DNA of 64,000 nucleotides, taken from Haematobia irritans. Taxonomy: Eukaryota > Arthropoda > Insecta > Diptera > Muscidae. Each line of letters begins with the position of its first letter. The stretch's first letter is position 1. The position numbers and the translations under genes are program-made. Shown here piece by piece: positions 13,101-28,100 of the stretch. The stretch spans positions 1,054,001-1,118,000 of the forward strand of contig NC_134401.1 in the NCBI RefSeq assembly GCF_050003625.1. The letters are read 5' to 3'. The notes below the pieces were generated by a model. That model was not told the origin of the DNA. It saw only the letters and a list, made by a program, of their open reading frames with translations, and made no database searches.

Positions 13101-16100
13101 CCGTAATAAGCCAAATTTCGAAAACTTCAGTTTTCGTTTATGCCCGTGTACCCTTCGCAGTCTTGGAAGTCACTCGTCCACAGAAACAGAAATAAAACAG
13201 GCTAATTCTATAAATATGCAAAGTCATGCGATAAACGATCTATAAAAAATGTCTATTTTTCTCTCGTCTCTCTGAGGTTTTCTTTGCCATAGAGGCACTA
13301 AAACGATCGAAACAGTATACTCGCAGACAGATACACAGACTCACACTAATAAAACACTTTGGAGATTCACAGCTCGAACATAAAAAGACCGATCGTGTAA
13401 AAGTGTTAATGACCAAAAACGCTTGTTATTGTTAAGAAAATTGAGTAGAAAATTGTGTTAAAATTATAACAAAAAAAATGAAGGAGGAGAAGAATGTGAA
13501 TAATAGTAATAACAATAACTATCCACTATAACTGCCCGCCATCCAAAACCAAAGTCAAGGCAATCAAACCGATCATCGGAATTTGGATCGATCATTAATT
13601 ACCTCCCCACCCAACTAAGCCCAATGTATTTGTGGGAGAATGAAATGAGAAGGATGCCGAACTATAGAATTTACACAAAATGTTCCTTTGACTTTTTTTC
13701 TATTGTCCCCCAGATCAAAGGAAATATCGTCTCATACATTCAGGGCTAGACCAGGTTATATCACCTAAAACAACAAGTGATCATGTTTTGCAAATAATGC
13801 CGCCTTGGCTTTTACATGCATTCGCATCCTATTTTCCTTTTCTTTTTTTTTTCTCTATGGGAAAAATGTTAATGTGGCCTTCAAGAAAATTGTGACAAAG
13901 TCGACTTTAACTCTCTGTACTGTTACACCACGTCAATGGATGAATTGTTATTGTTTTTCCATACCAGGTTTACTCTCTTCTTGGCTTTGTCCAGCATCAA
14001 TGGCAATAGGCGATGAATGAATGGATAACAAAAAAGAATGCTCTTGGCCCCGGTAACGGTGACAATATTTTGACATTTTGGAAAGGCTCAAATGACGCTA
14101 AATGACCTTGTTTGTCGGCATTTTTACAAGCAACCAGTATTGGCAGCAATTGTTGGCAAAACAATTCACAAAGACTATTAAGGCCTAACAGTTGCAATAG
14201 AATAACAATAAATTAAATTAACAATGGAAGTCATGGGATATTCCCATAAAACACTTGGTTTTTTTAACTACGTCATCTTTTTGAACAGACGAGGGAGTTA
14301 GTCCGCTGCTGTGGAGCGATGTTTGGTATCCTTATAAAACCCCTAAACACCTAGTCAGCTCTAGTTAAACTCCTCACAAATATAAATGGTGACCCACAAT
14401 ATATGACACGTCGAAAAAAGGTCCATGTCCGCCTTGCACACAGATTCCATGAGCTAAATCCAAAACATTTAAACTATTGCAACTATTAACCCTCTAAGGC
14501 CCAAGGCTGCTTTATATGGTCTTCATTAAAACGGGGGGCTTTTAGTGAAATATGACTAAAGATAAAAAATTGTTTATACACTGTTAGAAAAATATGTTTT
14601 TCATATGTTCCGATATAAACAAAATGTGTTTCGGGCACGATTTTAAACCACAATATATTTAAGTGCGAACATGTAATGTTCCTAAACTAACACTAAATGT
14701 TTGGGACATCTATGTTAATATGTTAGAATATATTATGTTTGGGGTATCAATGTTTCATAAAAGTCATATGTGTGAATACAAACATATATAAATTTACAAA
14801 TTTCGACTAAACATACATATGTTGTGATTTTTTATTCAAAGCGACAGAGAGAGTATAGAGAGAAATAGAGATGGAAACCGGGAGAGTTGACAAAAGATAT
14901 CAATATAACACAGCAAAAGAGTCAAAAGAGAACAATTTCTGTGAAACCGCTTGTACGTTGTTTCGGAAAACTGTTTTATGATAAGGCCAAAAATTTGATA
15001 TGTTTAAGTCTAAATATTATTTAATTTGAATAAAGAGAATATACATTCTGAACCAAGAGAATAGACATTTGAAAAACAAATAGCTTATGTTTTCGCCTTG
15101 AGAGCAGCATTTTATGTATGTGTGGACATGTGTTTTGTTTATCATTTTGGCAAACAAACTTTAGTTCCTCTTTATTAAAAAGTAGTCCACGAGGAGTTGA
15201 CGGACACCATCAAATATAAAAGCGGGCATTAAGTTCGAGTTTTACAGCTAAAACAATTTAAAAAGTTTATTTTCTTTAAAATGAATTATTAAAGAAAAAT
15301 AAAAGGAATTTTAGAGCGATGGTGTTAAATGCTAGTAAAAAACTGTTCACTCCTAAATAAATTTATGTTTATATTATAAAATTATGTATGTATGTTTATA
15401 CTCGACTCCACGTTCTTCTTTTGTTAGTTTTTGAATTCCTTCCAAATTTTAAAGTTTTGTACAAAAACAGTTTTTTATTACAAGATTGTTATTTTTGCAA
15501 TAAAAAATAATATTTTATCCAAAAATCAGTCAATTTCGTTTATATCAAGCACTGTTACTGACTATAAATCTTTAATAACACACATTTCGAAGTTTCATTT
15601 AAAAAAAAATTAATATAGTATAAATATAAATGTGTAAATTAAAAAAAAAAACAAAAAAAAATGTTCGGTCGCAGCAGGGATTGAACCCACGACCCTTTGC
15701 ATTCAAGGCAGACATGCTAACCACTGCTCCACGTGGCAAACAAATGTATGTTTCTGTTAAATAATGTTATGTTTGCATGGGCTCGTGGGCGCTGCAAACT
15801 ATGCTATATAAATGTAACTTAAAACGATAATTATCTACTGGTGACTATAACAGCTACGTAGCCCAGTGGATAGTGTGTTGGCTTACAAACTGTATGGTCC
15901 TCGGTTCGATTCTCCGTGCAGGCGAAAGGTAAAATTTAAAAAATTTATAAAAGTGAATAATTTCTTCAACATTATTTGTATTACAGAGAAAGGTTCCAAT
16001 AACTAAAAAATTTCGTGGAAGTGAAAATTACGAGTATGTTAGGGAATGAGCACAATCGTGTTTGGGAAAAATTCTTCCAAGCATATAATATTTTTGGCTC

Positions 16101-19100
16101 AAAATGCTTCCAAACATATAATATGTTCACATAAAACAAACATATTAATGTTTCGGCAGTATGCAATAATATATGTGCTTCCTGCAAAATATGTTTGGAA
16201 CATATGTTAAAGAAGCGATTTTTTTTGAGCGTGTAATAAAACAAAACTTAGTTAATACTATACAAGAAACTTTACAGCATGCGCTGAAGTCTACAGCATA
16301 TATCTTTCTTGGTTATTTGCCTTGATTTTCTTTAATTTTTTTAGGGCATTAGAGGGTTAATATGGTGGTTATTCTTGAATTCTCATTGAAATATCCTCGG
16401 AAAATAAGTAAAATCGTAGTTTGAGAACAAAACAACTTATTTTAATTAAGAATTCTCTATAAGTGGTGAACCAAACTATGTGACACCCAATTCACGAGAA
16501 GTTTCCTTTGTCCATTGTGGGATGTTCATGGGAAATAAGTAATGTAACAAGTTTTAAAGCAGAGGAACACAACAAAATTCTTCAAAAATCTCTCCTGACA
16601 AAATTTAATAGATTTCTACGGCCTTCTTATTTCAATGTTAAGTAAATAATTTTCTTACCATTAAATCAATTGAAAATGAGCCATCTATACCTACAGAGTG
16701 TGGGGTACAATGACAATGAGCCTCCATCAAAACCACAACATTATTCTGTCCATGAATTGCTTTTTCTCTATGTTAATGCTTTGCGTTTTTTTCTTTTCTT
16801 ACATTCAATACCACATGAAAAAAGTGGATTACATTGATTGATGACAATACATTGGACTTCCACAATATGATAAGAAAAATTCAGATCTATGCCTGAAGTA
16901 GTTGAAGTTCTCATTTGCTTAAAAAAAGCATCGTCCTTACCAAATGTTGCTCACCCTATTTTAATATTTATTTTTGAAAAATTAAAAACATTATATGTTA
17001 AAAAATTTATTTAAATAAGTGGCTTATTGGAGTATCAGAATATAAAAACAAAAACATTTCAATACAGTGTTCTTATTGGTACAAGAAATTTTACGAGCTA
17101 ATATAACTCATTTGAAGCAATCGTTGGTTGTCTACACGGACGAAAAAGAGTGTTTTTCATATGTTTGGGTGTAAAAATTATATGTTTGGAACTCAAATTT
17201 TTTAACACAATATTTTTGAGTGCAAGCATATAATGTTCATAAACTAGCATAACATGCTTGGGACATATATGTTACTATGTTAGAACATATTATGTTTGGG
17301 ACATAAAATGTTTGTAAATATAATATGCTTAGATGCAACCCTATATTAATTTGGAAATTGCCTATAAACATATATGTGTTTAGAAAGAGAGACCTAGAGA
17401 GTATGCTGCAAGAAAAATAATGGAAGTAACCAATTGGCGCCTTAAAAATATATCCACACAAAGAAAATTTCACTAAAATTTATAACTAACAATGCATGCC
17501 CTAAAGTGAAACATAATATGTTTGAACAATACAAACAATATTTTATTTGCACCAATCCTGAAAATATATATGCTTGAAGCAAAATGTGTTTGGGGTATAT
17601 GTTGCAGAAGCGATTTGTTTTTTGAGGTTGTAAACACCTATGTAACTATGTTAGTTCTATTGGGATTGAGCCCAAGAACTCATATTGGGAGATCGGTCTA
17701 TATGGAGGCTGTACCATCCCATGGACCGATACACACAATATTCGGCATATCTTTTGAAATCCATTTTCATGAAAATCGATTAAAACTGCGGTTCCTACAC
17801 GGATGAACAAGACTGTTTTTCATATGTTTGGCTATAAACATTATATGTTTGGAACACAAATTTTTAAACACAATATTTTTGAGTGCAAGCATATAATGTT
17901 CATAAACTAGCATAACATGTTTGGGACATAGTATATGTTAATATGTTAGAACATATTATGTTTGGGACATGAAATGTTTGTAAATATAATATGCTTGGAT
18001 GCAAACATATATTAATTTAGAAATAGCCTATAAACATATATGTGTTTAGTAGCTTGGAGCGCTATTTAACAGGGAGCGATATTGAATTAAGTTGGTGGTT
18101 GTTGCTTGTTATTACAACATTTACATTTTATTTTTCCTTGGGCAATTGATCAGCTACTTCTTTGATCCTTACAAACTGTGTGGTCCGCTGTTCGAATCCC
18201 CGTCCGGCAAAAGGTAAAATTAAAATAAAAATAAAAATCATACAATTGAATAATTTCTTCTACAATGTTTGTATTACAGGAAAAAGGTGCTAAGAACTAA
18301 AAAATCTCGTGGAAGTGAGAAAGATGTGGGGGAATATACAATTGGGCAGAAACAAAATTTTGAGCATTCAGGTCGAAAACCTATGTTGTTAGCACCTATA
18401 TTACCTGTTTATTTTCATAATTCATTATGATTGTAAATAAATAAATAAATAAATAAAATTTTGAGCACAATATTGTTTGGGAGAATTTTTTTAAGCATAT
18501 AATATTTTTGGGTGCAAAATGCTTCCAAACATATTATATGTTCACATAATAACATATTGTTTTTTGGAAGACAACATTATTGACTTTGGATGCAAAAATA
18601 CAAAATGTTTGGAACTTAGACTACCCAAACATATATTGTTTAGACCAATATGCTTTCAAACATATTATATATTGGAAGAGATCAAACATATAAATGTTTG
18701 GGCAATACCCAAAAATGTATATGCTTGAAGCAAAATATGTTGGGAGTATATGTTACAGAAACGATTTTTTGTGAGCGTGTAGAATTTTATTTTCTCCCCA
18801 CCCAAGAATAACATTTTGCTCTAGGACTTGATCTCATATTCCTTCTCTGCGTGCACTGAAAAGAAGCATGTCCGGTTCCAAAGATTTTGTCTTTACTTTA
18901 AAAATTTTGGTATTGATTCCGAGCCAAAGAAGCGGAGAATACAAGTAAGGTTATTTTTAAGACAAAATTCGGATTTTGTGTACTTGCTTCTAGGAAGCAA
19001 ATTTTAATTTTTCGGCTTTTTTCATATGCAATCAAAGTCCTTTAGAAACGAGTTAACGACAACTTTATTTTCCAAATTAAGACTCGACTTCCAATAGAAA

Positions 19101-22100
19101 TTATGCTATGTTTCAAGTAAAAAACGTCTTTAAAACAAAGTGTTGAAAAACATATCCTATATTTGAACGATTTTTTGCTTTGTAGTCAAGATGCAAAAAA
19201 ACAACAAATTTAAAGACAATTTAATTAAATTTAAAGAGTTTTTCTGAATTATTAAAGTCAAGTTGACCTTATCCCAAACATATTTTCTTTCATGTTATGA
19301 TACCCATTTTTAAGTGAAATCACTTAATCATAAGGACAATATGACTTCATTGAAAAGTTTCTCGACTTTTGGACAAGGGAAAAAACTCTATATTAGAGAA
19401 ATGCGACTTCTATGCTAAGCAAAATTTGCATTCGTATTTTAAAGACATGAAATCTTTGACCTCACGACAATATTTTTTTCAGTGTGTATAAAGCATGCTC
19501 TTGGACAAACTTATTGTATCAACCGCATTAGCGCAGTGTAAAAATGTACAGATACAAAACATAAAGGCAACAATTAAAACAGTAAGCAAAGGCACAAAAA
19601 CTTTGGCTACCAACGATCAATTGATCTTGGTCATTGACAAAAGACACGTTAAGCTGTCTATCTGATGTGTAACTCTCGCATCACAATGTTTGTTAAACTT
19701 TTCCCTTTTACTGTTTCCATTTTCAAATGTGTGTCATATATGATGTGTTGGCTTGGGTCATTCTTCAAAGAGATTCCAGTGAAAAATCCCACATTATAAC
19801 ATGACAGTTTAAAGTTTATTTTTTTTTTGTTAAGGGGTAGCAAGATATTCCGTAGGAATAACACGAAAGAGATCCAAAATTCAAATTTGTTATCAATATG
19901 AATTGGACATGAAACAGCAATCACGGGAGCCAAAAGCTTCCATGGGACCATTTGACCTTACAAACAATTGACAACAATGGCCCTATAATACACCGCATAC
20001 ATCCATCTTGCTATCCATACCCAGTTGATAATAAATCAAAATCCCCCTGAAAATATAGCAGCAATAGACAGCTAAACGCAGCATAGACCTACACACTTAG
20101 CCATACCCATGCTAACCATGCAGTTTGTTAACTCAAACAGTAGTCAGATTTTAAACATTTGAATGATGTTAAAATTATGGTAATTTTGTCGGGGTTATTC
20201 GAAATGTTTTATTAACTTAAAAGCCAGCAAAAAACCAATGAAGCAAAGCCACTGACCAAAAAAGGTGGATGTAATTTAATATGGCATTAATAAATTGATA
20301 TCTGATACTTGCTCGCATCCGACTATCAATATTTAAACGCCTATTTTCAACACCTCTTTAGAAGAGAATGATAATGGTGCTTAATTTCAATTAGCTGCTG
20401 ATGATGACCATAGTCCCATGGGAATGCGTAAAGTACATGATAACAAAGTTTTTCGTTTTATGTTTAGTTTAACACTAATTCTTATATATTTTTACCTTTA
20501 TTTAAAAAGCTATTCATTTCAGATGAAGTTATTAAGTCGCAAAACTAATCGTAATTCATACATACCCCTCTATCGAAAAACAAAGAAATCTATAAAATAT
20601 GATATTTATGGATTAAGTTGCCATAAATGTTTTGTTATCTTGTTTTGGTAAATTAGCGAAGCGGCTACTGTAAACTACACAAAATATTTTGGGGGTCTTT
20701 TTGATCAATGGTTTATGTGTCACTAACTCAGGCGAAATTTGCCACTTCCTTCTGTATTTAACGTTGTCAATATCAGATTGGACGTAAATATTTTCATGAA
20801 TAAAATGACCTGATATGTTGGCCTAACTTAGAGTTGATTAAGTCATAGTAAGTCTTCTTACACTGAAAGAAAAGTTTTCTTTTGAAGCTAATAAATTTTC
20901 TTTAAAAGCAAACAAAAACAAGTAAGGAAAGTCTAAAGTCGGGCGGGGCCGACTATATTATACCCTGCACCACTTTGTAGATCTAAATTTTCGATACCAT
21001 ATCACATCCGTCAAATGTGTTGGGGGCTATATATAAAGGTTTGTCCCAAATACATACATTTAAATATCACTCGACCTGGACAGAATTTGATAGACTTCTA
21101 CAAAATCTATAGACTCAAAATTTAAGTCGGCTAATGTACTAGGGTGGAACACAATGTTAGTAAAAAAATATGGGAAACATTTAAATCTGAAGCAATTTTA
21201 AGGAAACTTCGCAAAAGTTTATTTATGATTTATCGCTCGATATATATGTATAGAAGTTTAGGAAAATTAGAGTCATTTTTACAACTTTTCGACTAAGCAG
21301 TGGCGATTTTACAAGGAAAATGGTGGTATTTTGACCATTTTTGTCGAAATCAGACAAACATATATATGGGAGCTATATCTAAATCTGAACCGATTTCAAC
21401 CAAATTTGGCACACATAGCTACAATGCTAATTCTACTCCCTGTGCAAAATTTCAATTAAATCGGAGCAACAAATTGGCCTCTGTGGTCATATGAGTGTAA
21501 ATCGGGCGAAAGCTATATATGGGAGCTATATCTAAATCTGAACCGATTTCAACCAACTTTGGCACGCATAGCTACAATGCTAATTCTACTCCCTGTGCAA
21601 AATTTCAACTAAATCGGAGCAAAAAATTGGCCTCTGTGGTCATATGAGTGTAAATCGGGCGAAAGATATATATGGGAGCTATATCTAAATCTGAACCGAT
21701 TTCAATAAAATTTGGCACACTTGACTATAGTACTAATTGTTCTTCTTGAGCAAAACTTTTAGCAAATTAGGATAAAACTCTGGCTTCTGGGGTCATATAA
21801 GTCCATATCGGGCGAAATATATATATATGGGAGCTATATCTGATTTCTTCCAAAATCAATAGGGTTCTATTCTGAGCCAAAACACATACTTGTGCCAAAT
21901 TTGAAGTCGATTGGACTAAAACTACGACCTAGACTTTGATTACAAAAATGTGTTCACGGATAGACGGACAGACGGACAGACGGACATGGCTATATAGACT
22001 CAGGAGCCCACCCTGAGCATTTTTGCCAAAGACACCATGTGTCTATCTCGTCTCCTTCTGGGTGTTGCAAACATATGCACTAACTTATAATACCCTGTTC

Positions 22101-25100
22101 CACAGAGTGGCGCAGGGTATAAAAATTAAAGGCAATTGTTGCATCGTTTGTCACAGAATCGATACTAATTTACATTAAAAGGGAATTTCGTTTGTCTCGT
22201 TTCGTTCTGGAGGAAAGTATTTCTTCACTGAAGAAACTATTTATGTGGTTTTAAAGACTACGCAACCTAAATTTACACAATATTAAGGACAAATTTCTTT
22301 AAAATAATGAAATTTTAATTAAAAGAAAACTTATAATCTTTGCTTCAACAAGTTTTTTTATTAAATTTAGGACACAAATTTTGGAAATTTTTGTCCCTCC
22401 TTTAAAGTTGTTGTACGTCTTTGAACTAAGGCTAATTTTTCTTAAAGTAAAGAAAAACATTTTTGATTTAAAGAAATCGTCTTTAATTTTTTTCCTTAAG
22501 GGAAGGTCAAAATCTTTGGATCCAAGTAAAATTTTTTTGAGTGTTCTTTGGGTGTATGTACAAAAACTGTATTGTTTTCCAAATGATTTTTTTCTGACAT
22601 AAAAAAAATCTGATATTGTGATAAAATGTCGAAAATCAACTTTTCAAACATACAAAAAGTCGGAAAAATAGTGCAGAGGTATAGCAATGATTCAATCGGT
22701 TTTTATTTTAGCTCCAAAAAGAGTTTGGAAAATATGTTATGTTTTATGTGCTTTATATTGCCATTTCTTAATAAATCATTTATATTGCTAAATCTATCAA
22801 CTTTACCAATTGAAAACATAAGAGTCCCGATTCTCATCCCATTTTCCTGAAATAAAAACTTTTGTGTTATTTTAGGCACATAAAGAAATTTGATTAATAT
22901 CGAATGGAGAAATGTTAAATTGGCAGACGGAAAAAATCCATCATTAGATTGATACTAATTGTATCTTCTATTTTTTAATATTGGGGTTTACTTTACTTTT
23001 ATTAATTTTTTTTTTTCAAAATTTCCTTATCCAAATTTAGTCTGTACTTTCATTTACATAAACAGCATACAAAAGTCATTATGAATTGACTCCAATCTAG
23101 GGACATAAAGCTTTAAAGGAGTTACATAATATATAAATGTAAAAATGTGCTGCGACAAAATATGGATTTTCAACCGAATTTGTCTTTGCCGTACCCGGAG
23201 CTTCCATAAAAGTCTATTGGATCCCCAACTTGAGTAGTAGTGTAAATTTGGATATTTTCCAATTAATTTTACGTGGGCTTATTATAGGATGGAAGTACTT
23301 CCTTGTTGGATATTTGCATTGCTTTAGAAGTTGAGCCTTGGAAGTTCATTTGATGAAAGAAATTTAAAACAACGGAAAAAATCACCAATTTCTCTTTTTA
23401 TTTTTATCAATATTTTTATTACACTTTTATTTTCTTATTATCTAATTTTTTCGCTTTGAGCCTAGGTCTCACCGGTGAATTTTTTATCGAATATTTTTGT
23501 AAAAAATGGTTTTTGTTAAACATCGTTTTTATATTTGTTATTTTCGGCACATATTTTTTTATAAATAACATATATTTTTCTCTCTCAAAAGAACTTCCGT
23601 GGAAGTGAAAATATCAACTGGCACAAATTCAAATCCCTGCGGGAGTAAAATTGTTAATTTTATTTTCATTTTTTTTTTTTCATTTTATTAATTTGCTATA
23701 CTCTTTTGCAACTTTTAAGCGTGCAAAATTAAAATTTTCACTTTAAACGACCAAATAGCGCATACTTCTAAGAGTTTAAAAAGAACTTCATTGGATGTAG
23801 AAAAAATTGGTGGTGGATCCCGGGATGTTCTTAAAAGAAGTGTTTGTGGAAAACCTTCCAATTTTTCTGCTGGGTATTTTTGTTCCTTTTTTAATTCTTT
23901 ACTGAAATATTTTTCAATATTTCGGTGTAGAATTTCTTGCAGATGTCGGTGTAACTAATCACTAAGCAATTTAAATGCATAACCGACTTATTCACCATTC
24001 TTATATTGACAACAATTGATAATGTGTCTAAATGCTGTTAAATATTGCGGTAATTTGTTTTATTTTCCTCAGGGTTTTTCCCGTTCTCACCTCTGGAATA
24101 ATGTGACCTGAAAGAAAGTCAAACCCACTTCACGTATGAAAACAACCTACGATCTAACAAAAGATCTAAAGATCCGACAAAACATCAAGATCAAGTTAAT
24201 ACCAAAAAACTACCAAATCACTTGAGCTAATTAATAATTTCAAAAAAAAAAGAAATCAAGATGAAAGGAATTTACCAAGGAGCGAAAGACCAAACATTCT
24301 CTTTGTAATACTCAGACAGAACGGAACCTTTTGTTGCTTGCACCTCACAAAGAACTTGCTCAAAGAATACTCCCTCCCCTCATTCGCTCTTCATTTCAAA
24401 TAGGGACACAAATGTCGTAACATTTGCCAGGATATAAGAAATTCGCTTTGTTGCAAGGAAACAGGTTACATTACTCCTCGATGGTAAAGAAAGTGAACAA
24501 CATTTGTGTTTGGCCCAAAGAGAATTGCCTTCTTTGTGTTGATGAAAAAGAGCAAATCTTTGAGGATCTTTGATGAGACACAAAGACGCCTCCAAACATT
24601 CCTTTTTGCAAGCAATGATGGCATTCGTTTGATGTGCCGAATTCTCTTTGATTCGAAGGCGTTAAATGTTTTACGCTCATCTTTTTTCTCTTCACCTCAC
24701 ACGAACACACATGACTTGAGGAGGAGCAGAAGGAGATGGAAAGAGAGCATTTAACTTAAAAAAATGCCCTTTGGACACATAACTCTTCCAAAGCCGACGG
24801 TGATTGTGCAAAAAATCATGTTTTAAACACCTCGTTATGTGTATCCTTTGTGTGAGGTCTGCTAACTTCACACACACACGCATACAGGCTAATCATTGCA
24901 CATATTATTATTCCTATCTCATAACCCCAATAAACACTTTTGTATTTTGAGTCTCATATTCCATAACAGCAGGAAGGAGCAAGAAGAGATGAGATATGCC
25001 GAGAGAGAGAGACTCATTGTACTACTTAAATCCTCTTTTTCAAATGATTTCTTAAATTTGATTATGGTCCACTTCTTTGCTTGTTGTTTGATAGTCCCCC

Positions 25101-28100
25101 TCAATATTTCATAAAAAGAAAAAACTTCAATAAAAAGTGTCAACCAAACAAAAGTCTTGTCGGCTTTATATTACACACTCAAACATACGAAGGGAGAAGC
25201 GCGAGGCTACATACCAACCATAGGTGTCCGTTCAAATGTACCGCCACACTGCGGCATCTTTAGTTCTCAGCAGGGCGTCCTGTACGGTGGTTTTCATCTC
25301 TTTGTCTCTGTCGGTGTTTTCCCATATCATTTGGCTGCTGTTGACCATTTTCTAGGGCTGGACAATGAGTTTGGTTTCATTCTTCTGCAGTTGTTTAATG
25401 TGGCATTCGATTAGTTACAAAATATTTTATTAATGTTTAATGCCTAATATAAAATGGGATAAATCTTCAGAGGAGTAGTATCGGTGCCTCTATATGGAGG
25501 GGTATTATATGGGTAAAACAAAATCGAAACCACACACAATAATCAAATGAAGACAAGCACAAAAGAATGATCATGCGGTGGGCTCCATAGAAAAAATTTC
25601 CAAACCAATTTCCACAATATAACTATGAGCAATAAAACTAAAAGAATAGATAGAAATGTCCTCATAAAGAAATCAAGTAATTTTACCACATGACTTACTT
25701 ACTTTCATAACAAACCCTAAATACAAATATTATAAGCACAAAAAGGGAAATATTAGAATATTATTTCGATTTTTTTATGCCAACTCCAAATGGGGTTCAA
25801 TTAATATTTATTAAAAAAATAGCATAAATCCCTTATTTTTGAGGACTAATAAAATTTATTGGCGAGATCCGCCTAATTTTTAATTTTTGACTTTTCAAAA
25901 ATCGGGCAGTACTCATTGATAAACCAGAAGTTCATTATAACATTAAGGTAAATTACTAAATAACAATTCATTCTAGGTGGTTGATGGTCATTAGAATACT
26001 CTCTTTATATCGGATCGAATAAGCTCTAAGAGAATTGTAGAAAAAGAAATGTTCTTAAATGAAGTTCTTCAACAATCCGTACTAAGCGGATAGGAACAAG
26101 AATAGATAGCAGGAGAATACCCATAAATAGGGCCGATCCTCCAGCGGTCCAAACAATGCTACTAGGAAAACCACTAGATTACCTCGTACCCTTTCTGATT
26201 ATTGGCAACAATCATTAATATACCATTTAATATTCTAAACAGATTTATATACTAAGAAAATTCAGAAAATATGTTCTATGGAGCCTTTGTGACTCCACAT
26301 CCAAGAATATTTTCCTCACATAAAAATGGCCGCATTTTCCTGGGAATTACTTTGTGTGGAACAAATTAGCCGATGGCAGATTTTTCAGGGTCCATTGACT
26401 CCATTCAATAATCAGGCATAACCAAATTGCCACAAACGCCCCCCCAAATCATAAACTATGGTTTAGCGCTTGGCTGCCAAGCGGTATCCTTTGGACGATC
26501 GGATTCGGCTCTACCCCTATACAGAGATGTATTTCATTGATTGAGTAACATCAGGCTCCTTCCGCATTTCCTCTTGACTAAACCATAACAAGCACAAGTT
26601 TTTAATATGTGTGTCCGCCTTGTTGGTCCATCCACTTAAAGTGTCCGATTATTGCGAGTATTGACAATAACATGATTGTAACTCAATTCCAACTGTCAAC
26701 TGGCTCTTGAAGCAAACAAGCGTCGGCACTCTTCATCTCTTCACCAATGCACCCACATGCCGTGGGATTTGTGGCCATTACAGTGGCGTAACTTGTCAAA
26801 TTATACATAAGTATTTGAATCGCCTATACAATTTCCTTCCCAGGAATATTGCATTGATTTCTAATCTAGGCGATGAGAGTGAAATGTGAAGTCTGACTTG
26901 GAGGTGGGCTGCTTGGAATTTGTAAGGGCACATTATACATTATGTTTCGAACGGTTAATATTCATTAATAGTGGCGGCTTACTTTGACAGATTTGTCATG
27001 GTAAAGTGTCTCATATTAACATGTTCCATTTAGTAAGGCTTAAGTTGATTGGTGGTCATGGAGTTTGGTAATAAAACATTGGTGTGGATATCTATATATA
27101 CTTCGAAGAAGCTATCCTTTGAGCAAAAAAAAAAATAAAAAGAACAAAGACAAACGATGGATAGAATTTTCAGCATTTGTGAGCACTTAACCTTATTGAA
27201 CTTTTTTTTGCTCAGACATCAAAGCATCCTTTTTCTCAGAGACCACAAAGTCCAGTGGAAAATTTCTCTGTGGAGCCAACCACAAACTATGTAAAAGGAT
27301 TGGAGCAATTGGTGTCTGTGGTCCATTTAATATAAATTGCTTCCGTTTAACCTGGGTGTTGGAACAATAACGATAATACCGCAAATAGAATCAATCATCT
27401 TCCCTCTTCCCTGGGCGGTGTAGAGTTTGAAACTAATGGCCGTTTCCCAATCAATATATAAGGATTCAATTAAGCCGGAAATTACAATCGTTTGATGATG
27501 ATTCCTTTCGATTGTAATACCGACATAGGCATTGATTTGTTTAACATCCTCCGCATGGGATTATATGTCCACATCAAATGCAGGTGAATCGATACTCAGT
27601 CATGTGTGTGGCTTTCAATTTTCTAGCTCTTGTGGTTTGTCCTGTAGGAAATGTGGAACAAAAGAATGTCCTTCCGGTCAAACATTATTGATGACAAGTT
27701 GAAAATTTATATCAACTAGGAAGTAAACTGGTATGTACAAATTGTGCGCTTAGTTTTAGAGCATTGGAAGGAACGACTAGTACGCATCTCGAAATTGTGC
27801 ACACGGTGGGAAACCCCATTATGAAGAAATCCCTATATAATTAAGCTTAATATATATCAAAAAGTAAATGGTTGTTTTTAATGTTGGAATGAGAGACAAC
27901 TACATAATCTAATCCAACTTCAATAAGAATACGAGAAGCCCTTAATATATAAGTACGGGAAGGAGGAAGAATTTCCTTCAGAGAGATATTAACGTGACAG
28001 AATCAATCTTTTGAATTTATATCATATGGCTGTAATTCCATACAAAATCATTCCATTTTGCAATTTGTATTTTTTTATTTAATTTTAGGCCGTGATTCCG

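Larger units (their letters stand above)
14577..16235. mobile_element. CATATGTTT-rich element, long copy with internal tRNA-like segments
   Basis: The left end TACACTGTTAGAAAAATATG and right end TTTTTTTTGAGCGTGTA are imperfect inverted termini. The interior is packed with ACATATGT/CATATGTTT words. It contains a tRNA-like block on each strand (15663-15745 and 15848-15925). Related copies are at 17133-17632 and 17796-18781. There is no coding sequence. Confidence 0.6.
20869..22235. mobile_element. TACACTGAAAGAAAAG-ended element split by another insertion
   Basis: The left terminus is TACACTGAAAGAAAAGTTTT. The matching right part (TTTCGTTTGTCTCGTTTCG, then CTTCACTGAAG) resumes after 22130. The intervening 1.2 kb is a separate element (20919-22127). 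The right border is uncertain. Confidence 0.5.

Noticed and set aside
26467..26483. perfect short hairpin as a terminator or microRNA precursor
   Set aside because: Seven-base stem only; too short for a microRNA hairpin, and bacterial-type terminators are irrelevant here.
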